The translations under genes and the position numbers were made by a program. Below, piece after piece: positions 17,266 through 24,303 of a stretch of DNA of 64,000 nt (positions within the stretch are counted from its first letter, which is position 1; each line of letters starts with the position of its first letter). The notes under the pieces were generated by a model. That model worked only from the letters and a program-made list of their open reading frames with translations, ran no database searches and was not told where the DNA came from. Origin of the DNA: Rhodobacter maris (GTDB taxonomy: Bacteria > Pseudomonadota > Alphaproteobacteria > Rhodobacterales > Rhodobacteraceae); assembly GCF_900217815.1 (NCBI RefSeq), contig NZ_OBMT01000001.1, forward strand, positions 310,001 to 374,000, read 5' to 3'.

Positions 17266-18189
17266 ATGAGCCAGATCTGTATCCTGATCGGGGCGCCTGT
17301 CGACAGCGGGCAGAAACGGGCGGGCTGTCTGATGGGCCCGGCCGCCTATCGCGTCGCCGGGCTCGCCGAGACGCTCACCTCGCTTGGCCATAAGGTGATC
17401 GACCGCGGCGATTGCGCGCCCGTTCCTCACCCGCCGATGGCGCATGCAAACCCCGCCGTGCACCATCTGGCCGAGACGGTCGGCTGGACCGAAGTGCTCG
17501 CCGCCGCCGGGCAGACCGCCGCGGCCGAGGGCTTCCCGATCTTTCTCGGCGGCGATCATTCGCTCTCGCTCGGCTCGGTCGCCGGTGTGGCCGCGCATGC
17601 CAGGGCCCTCGGGCGGCCGCTGTTCCTGCTCTGGCTCGATGCGCACACCGATTTTCACACGCTCGCCAGCACGCAGTCGGGCAATCTGCATGGCACGCCC
17701 GTCGCCTATATCTCGGGGCGCAGCGGCTTCGAGATGTTCCCCCCCTTCCCCACGCCAGTGCCCGGAGAGCGGATCTGCATGCTCGGCATTCGCTCGGTCG
17801 ATGAGGCCGAACAGGCCGCGCTGATCCCCGAAGACGTCGAGATCGCCGATATGCGCGTGCTCGACGAGCGCGGCATCGGCGCCCCCTTGCGCGAATTTCT
17901 TGCCAAGGTGGCGGCGGCAAACGGCCTCCTCCATGTCTCGCTCGATGTCGATTTTCTCGATCCCTCGATCGCGCCAGCCGTCGGCACCACCGTGCCCGGC
18001 GGCACCACCTTCCGCGAAGCGCATCTGGTGATGGAGCTTTTGCACGAATCCGGGCTTGTCTCCTCGCTCGATCTCGTGGAGCTGAACCCGTTTCTCGACG
18101 AACGCGGCCGCACCGCGCGGCTGATGGTCGATCTGGTCGCTTCCCTGATGGGGCGGAAAGTGTTCGACCGCCCCACCCGGCAGTTCTGA
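17266..18189 (+). CDS. rocF: Arginase
   Basis: A 307-residue binuclear manganese ureohydrolase that converts arginine to ornithine and urea. Metal ligands are in the expected motifs: GGDHSLSLGS (about residue 95), WLDAHTDFH (about 125) and SLDVDFLDPS (about 226). Substrate loops around HGTP (about 145) and ELNPF (about 271) are also present. The N-terminus PVDSGQKRAGCLMGPAAYR matches arginase rather than agmatinase. An AAAGGAG ribosome-binding site precedes the ATG. It lies 60 bases after metG and is convergent with the holin gene; its stop codon is part of a perfect 18-bp palindrome. Confidence 0.92.
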   Translation: MSQICILIGAPVDSGQKRAGCLMGPAAYRVAGLAETLTSLGHKVIDRGDCAPVPHPPMAHANPAVHHLAETVGWTEVLAAAGQTAAAEGFPIFLGGDHSLSLGSVAGVAAHARALGRPLFLLWLDAHTDFHTLASTQSGNLHGTPVAYISGRSGFEMFPPFPTPVPGERICMLGIRSVDEAEQAALIPEDVEIADMRVLDERGIGAPLREFLAKVAAANGLLHVSLDVDFLDPSIAPAVGTTVPGGTTFREAHLVMELLHESGLVSSLDLVELNPFLDERGRTARLMVDLVASLMGRKVFDRPTRQF

Positions 18190-18198
18190 TCAGAACTG
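18181..18198. repeat. 18-bp palindrome spanning two convergent stop codons
   Basis: CAGTTCTGATCAGAACTG is perfectly self-complementary. It contains the arginase stop TGA (18187-18189) and, on the other strand, the holin stop (18190-18192), so both proteins end in Gln-Phe. Confidence 0.6.
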
Positions 18199-18678
18199 CG
18201 CTTTTGCCAGCAGCTCTGCAAGCGCGGCGTTTTCCGCACCGGGCGGAGGCGCCGCGGGTGACGAGGCCGCGGCAACAGGCGTGCGGTTGCGAAAATGATA
18301 GGCCTCGCGGGCGCCGAAATAGAAACTGACGATCGCCCCCAAAAGCCACCAGAGCGGCTCGGGCACCTGGTTGAGGCCCACCATGCGCGCTGAAAACCCC
18401 GCCGGATCGATCATGGCATAGACGAAGAGCCCGAGCGTACCGAGCGCGAGCATCGGCCGCGGCAGCCGGTTCAACCCGTTCACGAAGCGGTCGAAAAGAC
18501 CGGGACTTGCATATTGAAACTCCGCCCCGTGCTCGTTGAGCGCCGCGAGATAAGCGGCCGCATCGGCCTCGAGCTTTTTCGTGGCATTCGGCGTGAAGAC
18601 CTCGGCGACCGAGGTCACCGCGCCGCCCAGCGCAGTTGTGGCCGCGCCCCCGCCCAGAACCCGGCCGATCAGCCCCAT
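18190..18678 (-). CDS. Holin of the 3-TM gene-transfer-agent release family
   Basis: A 162-residue membrane protein. Hydrophobic segments lie at about 75-93 (PMLALGTLGLFVYAMID) and 108-125 (PLWWLLGAIVSFYFGARE), plus a weaker Ala/Gly-rich N-terminal helix. This fits the three-helix holin family (GTA_holin_3TM) known from Rhodobacter capsulatus. Holins open the inner membrane so an endolysin can reach peptidoglycan; in R. capsulatus such a pair releases gene transfer agent particles. It overlaps the endolysin gene by 10 bases, so expression is coupled. No capsid or terminase gene is nearby, which matches the separate lysis locus of gene transfer agents rather than a prophage. Confidence 0.85.
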   Translation of the reverse strand: MGLIGRVLGGGAATTALGGAVTSVAEVFTPNATKKLEADAAAYLAALNEHGAEFQYASPGLFDRFVNGLNRLPRPMLALGTLGLFVYAMIDPAGFSARMVGLNQVPEPLWWLLGAIVSFYFGAREAYHFRNRTPVAAASSPAAPPPGAENAALAELLAKAQF

Positions 18679-19280
18679 TGCGCCACCCGTTCGCGATGCT
18701 GGGCCGCGCTCAGATGGAAGCGCGGCGAAATGAACTCCTCGGCGCGCAGGATCCAGCCGCCCTTGGTGCCGCGCCGGGTGGTGGCATATTTGCGGCTCGC
18801 CGGGCGGCGGTCGGCGAGCGCGTAGTAATAGTTGCGGCGTGCGATCCCGTAGGCATCGGCAAAAAGCGTGGGGTCGGGCGCGGCGGCCGCGCGCGCCGCG
18901 GCCACGGTCTTCGGCCCGACGGCACCATCGACCGCCACGGTTTCGCCCAGGCTTCCCAGAAGCTCCTGCAGGATCCGGATCGCCTGCGCGCCCGCATTCA
19001 CCTGCATGTCGAAGACCGACGCCTGCACCGCCTGCGGCAACAGGTCGATCCTCGGGCGGTGGTAGTAGTGCTTGACGAAGATCTCGACCGCCTGGTCCGC
19101 GCTCAACCGCCGCAGATCGCGGGTATCGACGGTGCCGTCCCCGGTCAGATCAAGCCCGAGCCCCTGCAGCGTGGCGAGCGTCACACCGTGATGCGTCGCC
19201 CCGCCCGGGTCATCCGGGTCGTCCGCATAGCCGCCCTCACGGACGACGATTTCCCGTGCAATCTCTTCAACCGATTTCAT
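18669..19280 (-). CDS. GH108-type N-acetylmuramidase (holin-associated endolysin)
   Basis: A 203-residue peptidoglycan hydrolase. The catalytic glutamate is in VVREGGYADDPDDPGGATHHGVT (first Glu of REGGY, about residue 14), the diagnostic motif of this muramidase family. A C-terminal peptidoglycan-binding segment contains AVDGAVGPKT (about 118). There is no signal peptide, so export must depend on the holin encoded directly downstream. A GGGAGAGAGG ribosome-binding site precedes the ATG. In R. capsulatus the equivalent pair lyses a few cells to release gene transfer agent and is controlled by the GafA/CtrA circuit. No operator was recognised in the 69-bp upstream space. Confidence 0.9.
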   Translation of the reverse strand: MKSVEEIAREIVVREGGYADDPDDPGGATHHGVTLATLQGLGLDLTGDGTVDTRDLRRLSADQAVEIFVKHYYHRPRIDLLPQAVQASVFDMQVNAGAQAIRILQELLGSLGETVAVDGAVGPKTVAAARAAAAPDPTLFADAYGIARRNYYYALADRRPASRKYATTRRGTKGGWILRAEEFISPRFHLSAAQHRERVAQWG

Positions 19281-19325
19281 GCCTCTCTCCCGAACTGGTG
19301 GGGAGAGGCTCGCGAAATCAGATTA

Positions 19326-19345
19326 ACGGCGCGCAGACGCGCCGT
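19326..19345 (-). terminator. Hairpin after ccmE
   Basis: An 8-bp perfect stem (19326-19333 with 19338-19345) with a 4-base loop lies just after the ccmE stop codon. On the minus strand it is followed by TAATCT. It separates ccmE from the lysis genes. Confidence 0.55.
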
Positions 19346-19349
19346 GCGC

Positions 19350-19793
19350 TCAGCTGTTCGGGGCGCGGTAGACGCCCTGTTCCTTCAGCGCGTCGGTCAC
19401 TTCCTTGGGCATGTAATTCTCGTCATGCTTGGCGAGGATCTCCCTGGCCACGAAGACGCCATCGACCATCGAGCCAGTGCCGACCATGCCCTTGTTCTCG
19501 CCAAAGAGATCGGGCAGCACGCCGGTGAAGCGCACCGGGATCGTGGCGCCGCCATCGGTCACCGCGAAGGTCACGGTCTCGCCCTGCCCGCGCTGGAGCG
19601 TGCCTGCCTCAACCAAGCCGCCAAGCCGGAACACCTCATCGGGGCTGGGCGGTTCGGCCGCAATCTGCGAGGGTGCACGGAAGAAGTTGATGCCATCGCG
19701 CATGCCGTAGCCAATGAGCGCGGTGGAAAGCGCCAGCGCGAAACCCGTCATCAACAGGATCTGGATCCGCCGCTTCTTCTTGAGGTTCTTCAT
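19350..19793 (-). CDS. ccmE: Cytochrome c maturation heme chaperone CcmE
   Basis: A 147-residue membrane-anchored periplasmic protein that carries heme from CcmC to the CcmF/H ligation complex. A Lys/Arg-rich N-terminus (MKNLKKKRRIQ) is followed by one transmembrane helix (about 12-30). The covalent heme-binding histidine is in LAKHDENYMP (about residue 123), in the usual HDENY context. Length and layout are normal. It lies 69 bases after argC on the same strand. The other ccm genes are not in the window. Confidence 0.96.
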   Translation of the reverse strand: MKNLKKKRRIQILLMTGFALALSTALIGYGMRDGINFFRAPSQIAAEPPSPDEVFRLGGLVEAGTLQRGQGETVTFAVTDGGATIPVRFTGVLPDLFGENKGMVGTGSMVDGVFVAREILAKHDENYMPKEVTDALKEQGVYRAPNS

Positions 19794-19862
19794 CGCGCTT
19801 CCTCCGCTTCCGTTCGCACCGCGATCAAAGGCACATATGCGAGAGATATTCCCTGACCGGGA

Positions 19863-20888
19863 TCAAGGGAAGACCGGGGCGAGCATCAGCCCCATCGTCT
19901 CGGGCAGGCCGAGCATCAGGTTGGCGTTCTGGATTGCCTGCCCCGAGGAACCTTTGGTGAGGTTGTCGATCGCCACCGTGACAAGCGCGCGCCCCGGCAG
20001 CCGGTCACCCGTCACGCCCAGATGCACGAAGTTCGAGCCCGCAACCGAACGGGTCGAGGCAAGCTGGCCAAAGGGCAGCACCTCGAGGAACACCTCGCCT
20101 TGATAGCGCGCCGCCAGCGTGGCGTGAATTTCCTCAGCATTCCCGCGCACATAGACCGTGCCCAGAATACCGCGGTTGAAGGGCATCAGATGCGGGGTGA
20201 ACTGCACCAGCACCGGGCGCCCCGCGAGTTTGGAAAACTCCTGATCGAACTCGCCCAAATGCCGATGTTTGCCGCCCGCCGAATAGGGCATGGTGCCGCC
20301 CGAAAGCTCAGCATGCAGAAGATTTTCCTTCAGGCTGCGCCCTGCCCCCGAAACCCCCGCTTTGAGGTCGATCACGATCTCGTCAAGCTCGATCACGCCG
20401 GCCTCGATCAACGGCCGGATCGCATATTGCCCGGCCGCGGCATTGCAGCCGGTGCCTGCGCACAGCCGCGCAGCGCGAATCTCGTCACGGTAGAACTCGG
20501 TCAGCCCGTAAACGGCTTCCTGTTGCAATTCCACCGCGGCATGGGGCTTGCCATACCACTTTTCGTATTCCGCCGGATCGCGCAGCCGGAAATCGGCGGA
20601 AAGGTCGACCACCTTGAGCGTGCGCGGCAGCTCCTTGATCACCGCCTGCGAGGTGGCATGCGGCAGCGCGCAGAAGGCGAGATCCACGGCCGAGAAATCG
20701 ATCTCCTCGATCTTGCACAGATCGGGAAGGCCGAGGTGGCGCAGATGCGGAAACACCTCGCCCATGCTCATCCCCGCCTTTCGGTCGCCCGAAAGCGCCA
20801 CGATCTTCATCCCGGGATGGGTGGCGATGATCCGGACGAGCTCGGCGCCGGTATAGCCGGAAGCTCCGAGAATGGCGATGCTCTGCAT
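19863..20888 (-). CDS. argC: N-acetyl-gamma-glutamyl-phosphate reductase
   Basis: A 341-residue NADPH-dependent enzyme of arginine biosynthesis that reduces N-acetylglutamyl phosphate to the semialdehyde. The dinucleotide motif [15 protein letters not shown] begins at residue 4. The catalytic cysteine is in [11 protein letters not shown] (about 155), the variant I expect for this lineage in place of NPGCYPT. The proposed catalytic histidine is in HRHLGEF (about 215). The start MQSIAIL is chosen because the Rossmann fold begins there; the frame extends upstream without support. Confidence 0.94.
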   Translation of the reverse strand: MQSIAILGASGYTGAELVRIIATHPGMKIVALSGDRKAGMSMGEVFPHLRHLGLPDLCKIEEIDFSAVDLAFCALPHATSQAVIKELPRTLKVVDLSADFRLRDPAEYEKWYGKPHAAVELQQEAVYGLTEFYRDEIRAARLCAGTGCNAAAGQYAIRPLIEAGVIELDEIVIDLKAGVSGAGRSLKENLLHAELSGGTMPYSAGGKHRHLGEFDQEFSKLAGRPVLVQFTPHLMPFNRGILGTVYVRGNAEEIHATLAARYQGEVFLEVLPFGQLASTRSVAGSNFVHLGVTGDRLPGRALVTVAIDNLTKGSSGQAIQNANLMLGLPETMGLMLAPVFP

Positions 20889-20993
20889 GATCGGCTCCGA
20901 TGCATTAAGGTCACCTGCCCATACTGCGCCGATCCGGATTTTTCCAGAGCGGATGGCGGCTTCGGGCAAATCCGCATGGCAGTTCAAACGCCA

Positions 20994-21022
20994 AAGGCCG
21001 GAGCGCCCGGCGCCCCGGCCTT
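20994..21022 (-). terminator. Hairpin between the PEP-CTERM-like gene and argC
   Basis: An 8-bp stem (20994-21001 with 21015-21022) with an inner GC-rich loop follows the PEP-CTERM-like gene. On the minus strand it is followed by TGGCGTTTG. It is a plausible but weak terminator. Confidence 0.5.
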
Positions 21023-21071
21023 GTGCAACTGTGCCCCCCGCATGGCGGAGCGGATTGGGCGTCTTGCCCGG

Positions 21072-21677
21072 TCAGGCCAGCCGGGCCTTGCGGCGACGCC
21101 CGAAGGCCGCCAGAGCCGCCATCCCGGTGAGCAGAAGTCCGGCCGACGCCGACAGCGGCACGGCAGCGAGAGGCTCTTGTTGATCGCTCTCGACCGAGTT
21201 CACGCTCAGCGTATAGTCCAGCTTCGAGCCATAGGTGTTGACGATCGCAATATAAAGCGTCGTGACCCCCGAAAGCGCAATCGTCAACGTATCTTCAAGC
21301 GAGCCAATCGTCCCCCAGATCGACGAGAGATACCCGATCGAGAAACCACCCGCCGAAGTTCCGTCCCAGGCCCATTCGAAAGGTTCGGTGCTGTAGAGCA
21401 CGGAGCCGCCCGCGCCATACCAGCCCGAACTGTAGTAGCTCGCCGCCGAGAAATCGATGGTGATGCCGGTGACACTCGAATCGAGCCCCGTGAGTTCGAT
21501 GACATCCACGTCGCCGCCTGACCCGGAGCCGGTTACCGTGTCGGTGCCCGCGGCGATCACCGTCGGGCTGGTCCAGACCGAGGAGAATTCACCGCTGCCG
21601 CTCTCGGTCACGGTCGCCGCGCCCGCGGGAAGTGCCGCCGCGATCAGGGCAGCAGAGATCCAGTATTTCATGTTCAT
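21072..21677 (-). CDS. Secreted protein with VPLPA-type PEP-CTERM sorting signal
   Basis: About 201 residues. The N-terminal signal peptide is MNMKYWISAALIAAALPAGA. The mature domain is rich in Ser/Gly/Thr with few charges and is predicted beta. The C-terminus has the three-part sorting signal: the short motif AAVPLSASA, a hydrophobic helix (about 178-193) and the basic tail GRRRKARLA. This matches VPLPA-CTERM, a class recognised by exosortases and common in Rhodobacterales. The protein is probably processed and placed on the surface or in matrix. No exosortase gene is in the window. ATG codons at 21677 and 21671 are both possible starts. Confidence 0.82.
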   Translation of the reverse strand: MNMKYWISAALIAAALPAGAATVTESGSGEFSSVWTSPTVIAAGTDTVTGSGSGGDVDVIELTGLDSSVTGITIDFSAASYYSSGWYGAGGSVLYSTEPFEWAWDGTSAGGFSIGYLSSIWGTIGSLEDTLTIALSGVTTLYIAIVNTYGSKLDYTLSVNSVESDQQEPLAAVPLSASAGLLLTGMAALAAFGRRRKARLA

Positions 21678-21872
21678 CACAACACCCCATGCGTTGGCCG
21701 ATGCGGTCCGGGCAGGCGCCCTGCACCGCATGTGGAAAAGGTTGGTGACGATTGCTTAACCATGACATTGGGCGAGATTGCGGCAGGAAGCGGGCAAGAA
21801 ATGGCACATGTGCCGCAAATCCTGCCCTTCATCCGCGGCGCCTGCCCTGTGCGCGCCGGAGCGTTCCCGACG

Positions 21873-22685
21873 TCAGGCCGCCTCGAAACGGATCGGTTGG
21901 CGCAGGAATTGCGTTGCATGCACCGAAACCGAGGCCGGATCGCCGGTGGTGAGATATTTCGACACCGTGCCGGACCCGAGGAATTCGGGGCGCCGCGCAA
22001 GATAATCCGCAAGGCTTTCGGCCACCAGATTGGCCTGACTGTAAACCTTCACCTCCGCGCCCAGCGCTTGCTGGAACGTGTCCTGCATCAACGGATAATG
22101 GGTACAGCCAAGGATCGCCGCCTCGGGATGCGGCATGCGCCGCTTCAGCGCCTCGACATGGCTTTTCACCAGCGCCTCGGCGAGAATTTCATCCCCCGCC
22201 TCGATCGCATCCACCACACCACCGCAGGGCTGCGCCTCGACATCCACGCCAATCGCGCGATAGGCCAGCTCGCGCTGGAACGCCCGGCTTGCCACTGTCG
22301 CGGGCGTGGCAAAAAGTGCGACATGCTTCACCGCCACTTCGCGGGGGGGCGAGTTGTCGCCCCATTGCCGCTCGGTGAGCGCCTCGATCAGTGGCACGAA
22401 GACGCCGAGCACGCGCTTGTCCTTCGGAATCCAGCGCTCCTGCATGCGCTTGAGCGCCGCCGCCGAGGCGGTGTTGCAGGCGAGGATCACCAGATCGCAC
22501 CCCTCGTCCCAGAGCCGCTCGACGCCCCTGCAGGTGAGATTGAAGATGTCTTCGGCGTCGCGCACCCCGTAAGGCGCATGTGCATTGTCGCCGTAATAGC
22601 AAAAGGCCACTTCGGGCAGACGCTTCGAGACCGCACGATGCACGGTCAGCCCGCCGAGCCCACTGTCGAACACCCCAACCGCCAT
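21873..22685 (-). CDS. murI: Glutamate racemase
   Basis: A 270-residue cofactor-independent racemase that makes D-glutamate for peptidoglycan. The start [13 protein letters not shown] carries the first conserved aspartate and serine. [10 protein letters not shown], the first catalytic cysteine in ILACNTASA (about 73) and the second in LGCTHYPL (about 190) are all present. The sequence is somewhat divergent from enterobacterial MurI (GDNAH rather than GDTAR), as I recall for Rhodobacterales. The 140-bp stretch to its left shows no gene. Confidence 0.92.
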   Translation of the reverse strand: MAVGVFDSGLGGLTVHRAVSKRLPEVAFCYYGDNAHAPYGVRDAEDIFNLTCRGVERLWDEGCDLVILACNTASAAALKRMQERWIPKDKRVLGVFVPLIEALTERQWGDNSPPREVAVKHVALFATPATVASRAFQRELAYRAIGVDVEAQPCGGVVDAIEAGDEILAEALVKSHVEALKRRMPHPEAAILGCTHYPLMQDTFQQALGAEVKVYSQANLVAESLADYLARRPEFLGSGTVSKYLTTGDPASVSVHATQFLRQPIRFEAA

Positions 22686-22922
22686 GCCTGCCTCCCTCTC
22701 GCCGCCGTTCGAGCGGTCCTCTTTCCGGTTCTAAGCCTCTCGCCTGCGGAAATAAACGCCTATTGCGCGCACGAAAGCGACAGCACCGCCCGGAGCGGTG
22801 CAGATCGGTCGCGCCGCGGGAAAAGTTCGGGCGCTAACAGAGAATTTGAGCGAAAGTCATTTGTTAAGGCGAGAGGGTTTAGGTATGCAGCGAGCGCAAG
22901 ACTGCTATGAACGGGTGTCGAT

Positions 22923-23840
22923 GTGAACGGAATGGACTGGGACAAGCTGCGAATTTTCCATGCGGTGGCCGATGCCGGCTCGCTGACGCATGCCGGAGAT
23001 GCGCTGCACCTGTCGCAATCCGCCGTCAGCCGGCAAATTCGCGCACTTGAGGAATCTCTCGGCACGACGCTCTTTCACCGCCACGCCCGCGGGCTGATCC
23101 TGACCGAACAGGGCGAGCTCCTGTTCGACGCCACTTCGACGATGGCGAAAAAACTTGATTCCGCCGCCGCGCGCATCCGCGACAGCGAAGAAGAAGTGTT
23201 CGGAGAGCTGCGCGTCACCACCACGGTGGGCTTTGGCACGATGTGGCTCGCGCCGCGGCTGGTGAAGCTTTACGAGCGCTACCCGGAGCTGAAAATCGAC
23301 CTTCTGCTTGAGGAGCGCGTGCTCGACCTGCCGATGCGCGAGGCCGATGTGGCGATCCGCATGAAGGAGCCCGCGCAGGCCGACCTGATCCGCAAGCGGC
23401 TCCTCAACATCCGCATGCGGCTTTACGCGACCCCCGAATATCTTGACCTCGCGGGACGGCCCGAACGGCTCGCCGACATGGGCACGCATCGGCTGATCTG
23501 TCAGAACCCCTCCACGCCGCAGGTGCAAGCGGGCGCACAGCTAACGCAAAGCGTGATGGCGCAGGGCATCCATTCGACGCTGATGGTGAATAACTATTTC
23601 GGCGTGCTGCAGGGGGTGCTGAACCATGTCGGCATCGGCGTCCTGCCCGATTATCTCACCGCTGATTTCCCGCTTCTTGAACGGGTGTTGCCGGAGATCG
23701 AATCGGTCGAAGTGCCGGTCTTCCTCGCTTATCCCGAGGAGCTCCGCTCCTCGCGCCGGGTGAACGCGTTTCGCGATTTCGTACAGGAAGAGATCCTCGC
23801 CTATCGCCGCGCCCAGACCGGCGATAGCGCGCTCGACTGA
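22923..23840 (+). CDS. LysR-family transcriptional regulator
   Basis: A 305-residue DNA-binding regulator. The winged helix-turn-helix spans residues about 5-65 (FHAVADAGSLTHAGDALHLS, then SAVSRQIRALEESLG). The effector-binding domain starts near residue 95 (GELRVTTTVGFGTMW), with VAIRMKEP and the GIGVLPDY motif of LysR co-inducer domains. The target is unknown: no divergent gene is adjacent, unusual for LysR regulators. The start is GTG at 22923; an ATG at 22932 is an alternative. A 7-bp GC hairpin (22783-22801) lies upstream. It is followed by palindromic sites and a likely small RNA. Confidence 0.9.
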   Translation: MNGMDWDKLRIFHAVADAGSLTHAGDALHLSQSAVSRQIRALEESLGTTLFHRHARGLILTEQGELLFDATSTMAKKLDSAAARIRDSEEEVFGELRVTTTVGFGTMWLAPRLVKLYERYPELKIDLLLEERVLDLPMREADVAIRMKEPAQADLIRKRLLNIRMRLYATPEYLDLAGRPERLADMGTHRLICQNPSTPQVQAGAQLTQSVMAQGIHSTLMVNNYFGVLQGVLNHVGIGVLPDYLTADFPLLERVLPEIESVEVPVFLAYPEELRSSRRVNAFRDFVQEEILAYRRAQTGDSALD

Positions 23841-23943
23841 GCCCGGGGCTTCCCGAGTCATGGCGCCCGGAAGCTGGCCGTTCCACTCCTGATTGCAGGC
23901 AAACCGGCCCCGCCGCGGGTGGGCCGCGTTTTCCGCAGGGATT

Positions 23944-23982
23944 GGCATTGAAGCCATGCCCCCAACGCATGGCGGCCATGCC
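23944..23982. promoter_or_regulatory. Tandem palindromic sites upstream of a putative small RNA
   Basis: GGCATTGAAGCCATGCC (23944-23960) is followed after 5 bases by CGCATGGCGGCCATGCC (23966-23982); the centres are 22 bp apart. The second site is the exact reverse complement of the site at 2007-2023. In both loci the weak site, 5-base spacer and strong site read in that order toward the downstream gene. Confidence 0.5.
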
Positions 23983-24003
23983 GCATCTGCAGCATGATTC
24001 CCC

Positions 24004-24032
24004 TTGAACGGTTTTCACTCTGCTCATAAATC
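24004..24032 (+). promoter_or_regulatory. Candidate promoter of the putative small RNA
   Basis: TTGAAC (24004-24009) is followed by an AT-rich hexamer region (CATAAAT, 24025-24031). The leading CTTGAA resembles the -35 element of heat-shock-type promoters. It lies between the tandem palindromes and a strong terminator. Confidence 0.35.
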
Positions 24033-24120
24033 GAGCGCTGAAGGGGATGCTTCGAGGAAACTCTCATCACCTTCTACCTCCCTGTTGGACTAAGGCCGAG
24101 CTTGTCTCGGCCATTTTTTT
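24033..24120 (+). ncRNA. Putative intergenic small RNA
   Basis: A candidate transcript of about 80-90 bases, between the LysR gene and purL, bounded by a promoter-like sequence and a textbook terminator. Its middle contains a small hairpin with a GNRA loop (GAG-GAAA-CTC, 24053-24062), then an apparently unpaired pyrimidine-rich stretch (CUACCUCCCUG, 24075-24085) that could pair with Shine-Dalgarno sequences. This resembles the anti-Shine-Dalgarno CCUCC motifs of stress-induced small RNAs in Rhodobacter (CcsR type), but orthology is not shown. No ORF in it looks coding. Confidence 0.5.
24094..24120 (+). terminator. Strong Rho-independent terminator
   Basis: A 7-bp GGCCGAG/CTCGGCC stem (24094-24100 with 24106-24112) with loop CTTGT is followed by A and seven Ts. 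It ends a plus-strand transcript that begins after the LysR gene. Confidence 0.88.
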
Positions 24121-24303
24121 GCGCAGCAGGATACTCGGGCGCCTTCGCCGCCCCGATCCCCCCTCCCCGACCTCGCGCCCCGAACAGCACAGGCCAACAA
24201 CCTCCGCGCGAAATGGCGCGCCACGCCTTTTCGCATCCCGCCCCTTTCCCCGAAGGCCCACATGCACTAAGGGAAGCGCAACGCGCCGATGCCGGAGGAA
24301 CCG

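Noticed and set aside
18181-18198. LexA (SOS) operator
   Set aside because: The alphaproteobacterial LexA site is a direct repeat GTTC-N7-GTTC; here the repeat is inverted and lies at stop codons.
18190-19280. Prophage lysis module
   Set aside because: No integrase, terminase, capsid or tail genes within tens of kilobases, and host-like base composition. The 3-TM holin fits gene transfer agent release better.
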